From Periweissella fabaria (GTDB taxonomy: Bacteria > Bacillota > Bacilli > Lactobacillales > Lactobacillaceae), in NCBI RefSeq assembly GCF_918814575.1, contig NZ_CAKKNS010000008.1, forward strand, positions 1-64,000: a stretch of 64,000 nucleotides of DNA, given 5' to 3'. This document shows, piece by piece, positions 63,593-64,000 of the stretch. Numbering within the stretch: the stretch's first letter is position 1; every line of letters starts with the position of its first letter. A program made the translations under genes and the position numbers. Under the pieces are notes generated by a model. The model saw only the letters and a program-made list of their open reading frames with translations, searched no databases and was not told the DNA's origin.

Positions 63593-64000
<408 letters not shown>

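Overview
The window looks like a core-genome segment of a low-GC Gram-positive lactic acid bacterium, most likely in the Leuconostoc/Weissella branch of the Lactobacillales. The grounds are family-level: strong AGGAGG-type ribosome sites, T-box leaders, RNase YhaM, GatCAB, the DUF2969 and DUF1146 families, an M29 aminopeptidase, a 6-phosphogluconolactonase that fits heterofermentative metabolism, and a tmRNA tag reading ANNSNKTYALAA. Genus is inference. I see no prophage, insertion sequence or CRISPR array.

Layout. 1-290: two tandem sigma-A promoters and a boxA on the minus strand, the leader of an rRNA operon whose 16S gene should lie just left of the window. 0.4-5 kb: BI-1 family protein, murC, ytpR, thioredoxin, M42 aminopeptidase. 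5-10 kb: a small exported protein, then yhaO-yhaN-yhaM. 10-15 kb: an amino-acid ABC transporter behind a T-box whose specifier reads CAC (histidine), then mreBCD. 15-20 kb: a small exported protein behind a perfect WalR box, then secG-esterase-rnr-smpB. 20-27 kb: tag, an ABC-2 exporter, valS with a valine (GTA) T-box, tpx. 27-34 kb: a bPH2 pair, ftsK, trmL, an unknown membrane protein, rlmA. 34-37 kb: pgl with a cre site, cutC, a 308-residue orphan, and a structured non-coding RNA. 37-43 kb: thiI-iscS, a betaine/choline-type transporter with a fused permease-binding protein, a cupin. 43-51 kb: the full gatCAB-dgkB-rlmD operon followed by a second gatC-gatA pair in which gatA carries a one-base frameshift. 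51-55 kb: a small Pyr_excise-family protein, HU, a 57-residue GTG-start gene, tRNA-Gln(CTG), gtrA, tRNA-Arg(CCT), a DEAD-box helicase, an oxidoreductase. 55-60 kb: map, M29 aminopeptidase, a GRP-type sugar transporter with a perfect palindromic cre, and tmRNA. 60-64 kb: GcvH-like, rodA, DUF2969, yidD, mbl, DUF1146, and the end of the atp operon (atpC and the C-terminal part of atpD).

Functional themes are cell elongation and wall synthesis (mreBCD, mbl, rodA, murC, a WalR-box gene), tRNA and translation quality control (gatCAB, thiI-iscS, trmL, valS, smpB, tmRNA, RNase R), nutrient uptake under T-box or cre control, and RNA/DNA turnover. The least explained elements are the duplicated gatCA pair, the non-coding RNA at about 36.85-37.11 kb, the 308-residue orphan, and the two small exported proteins.
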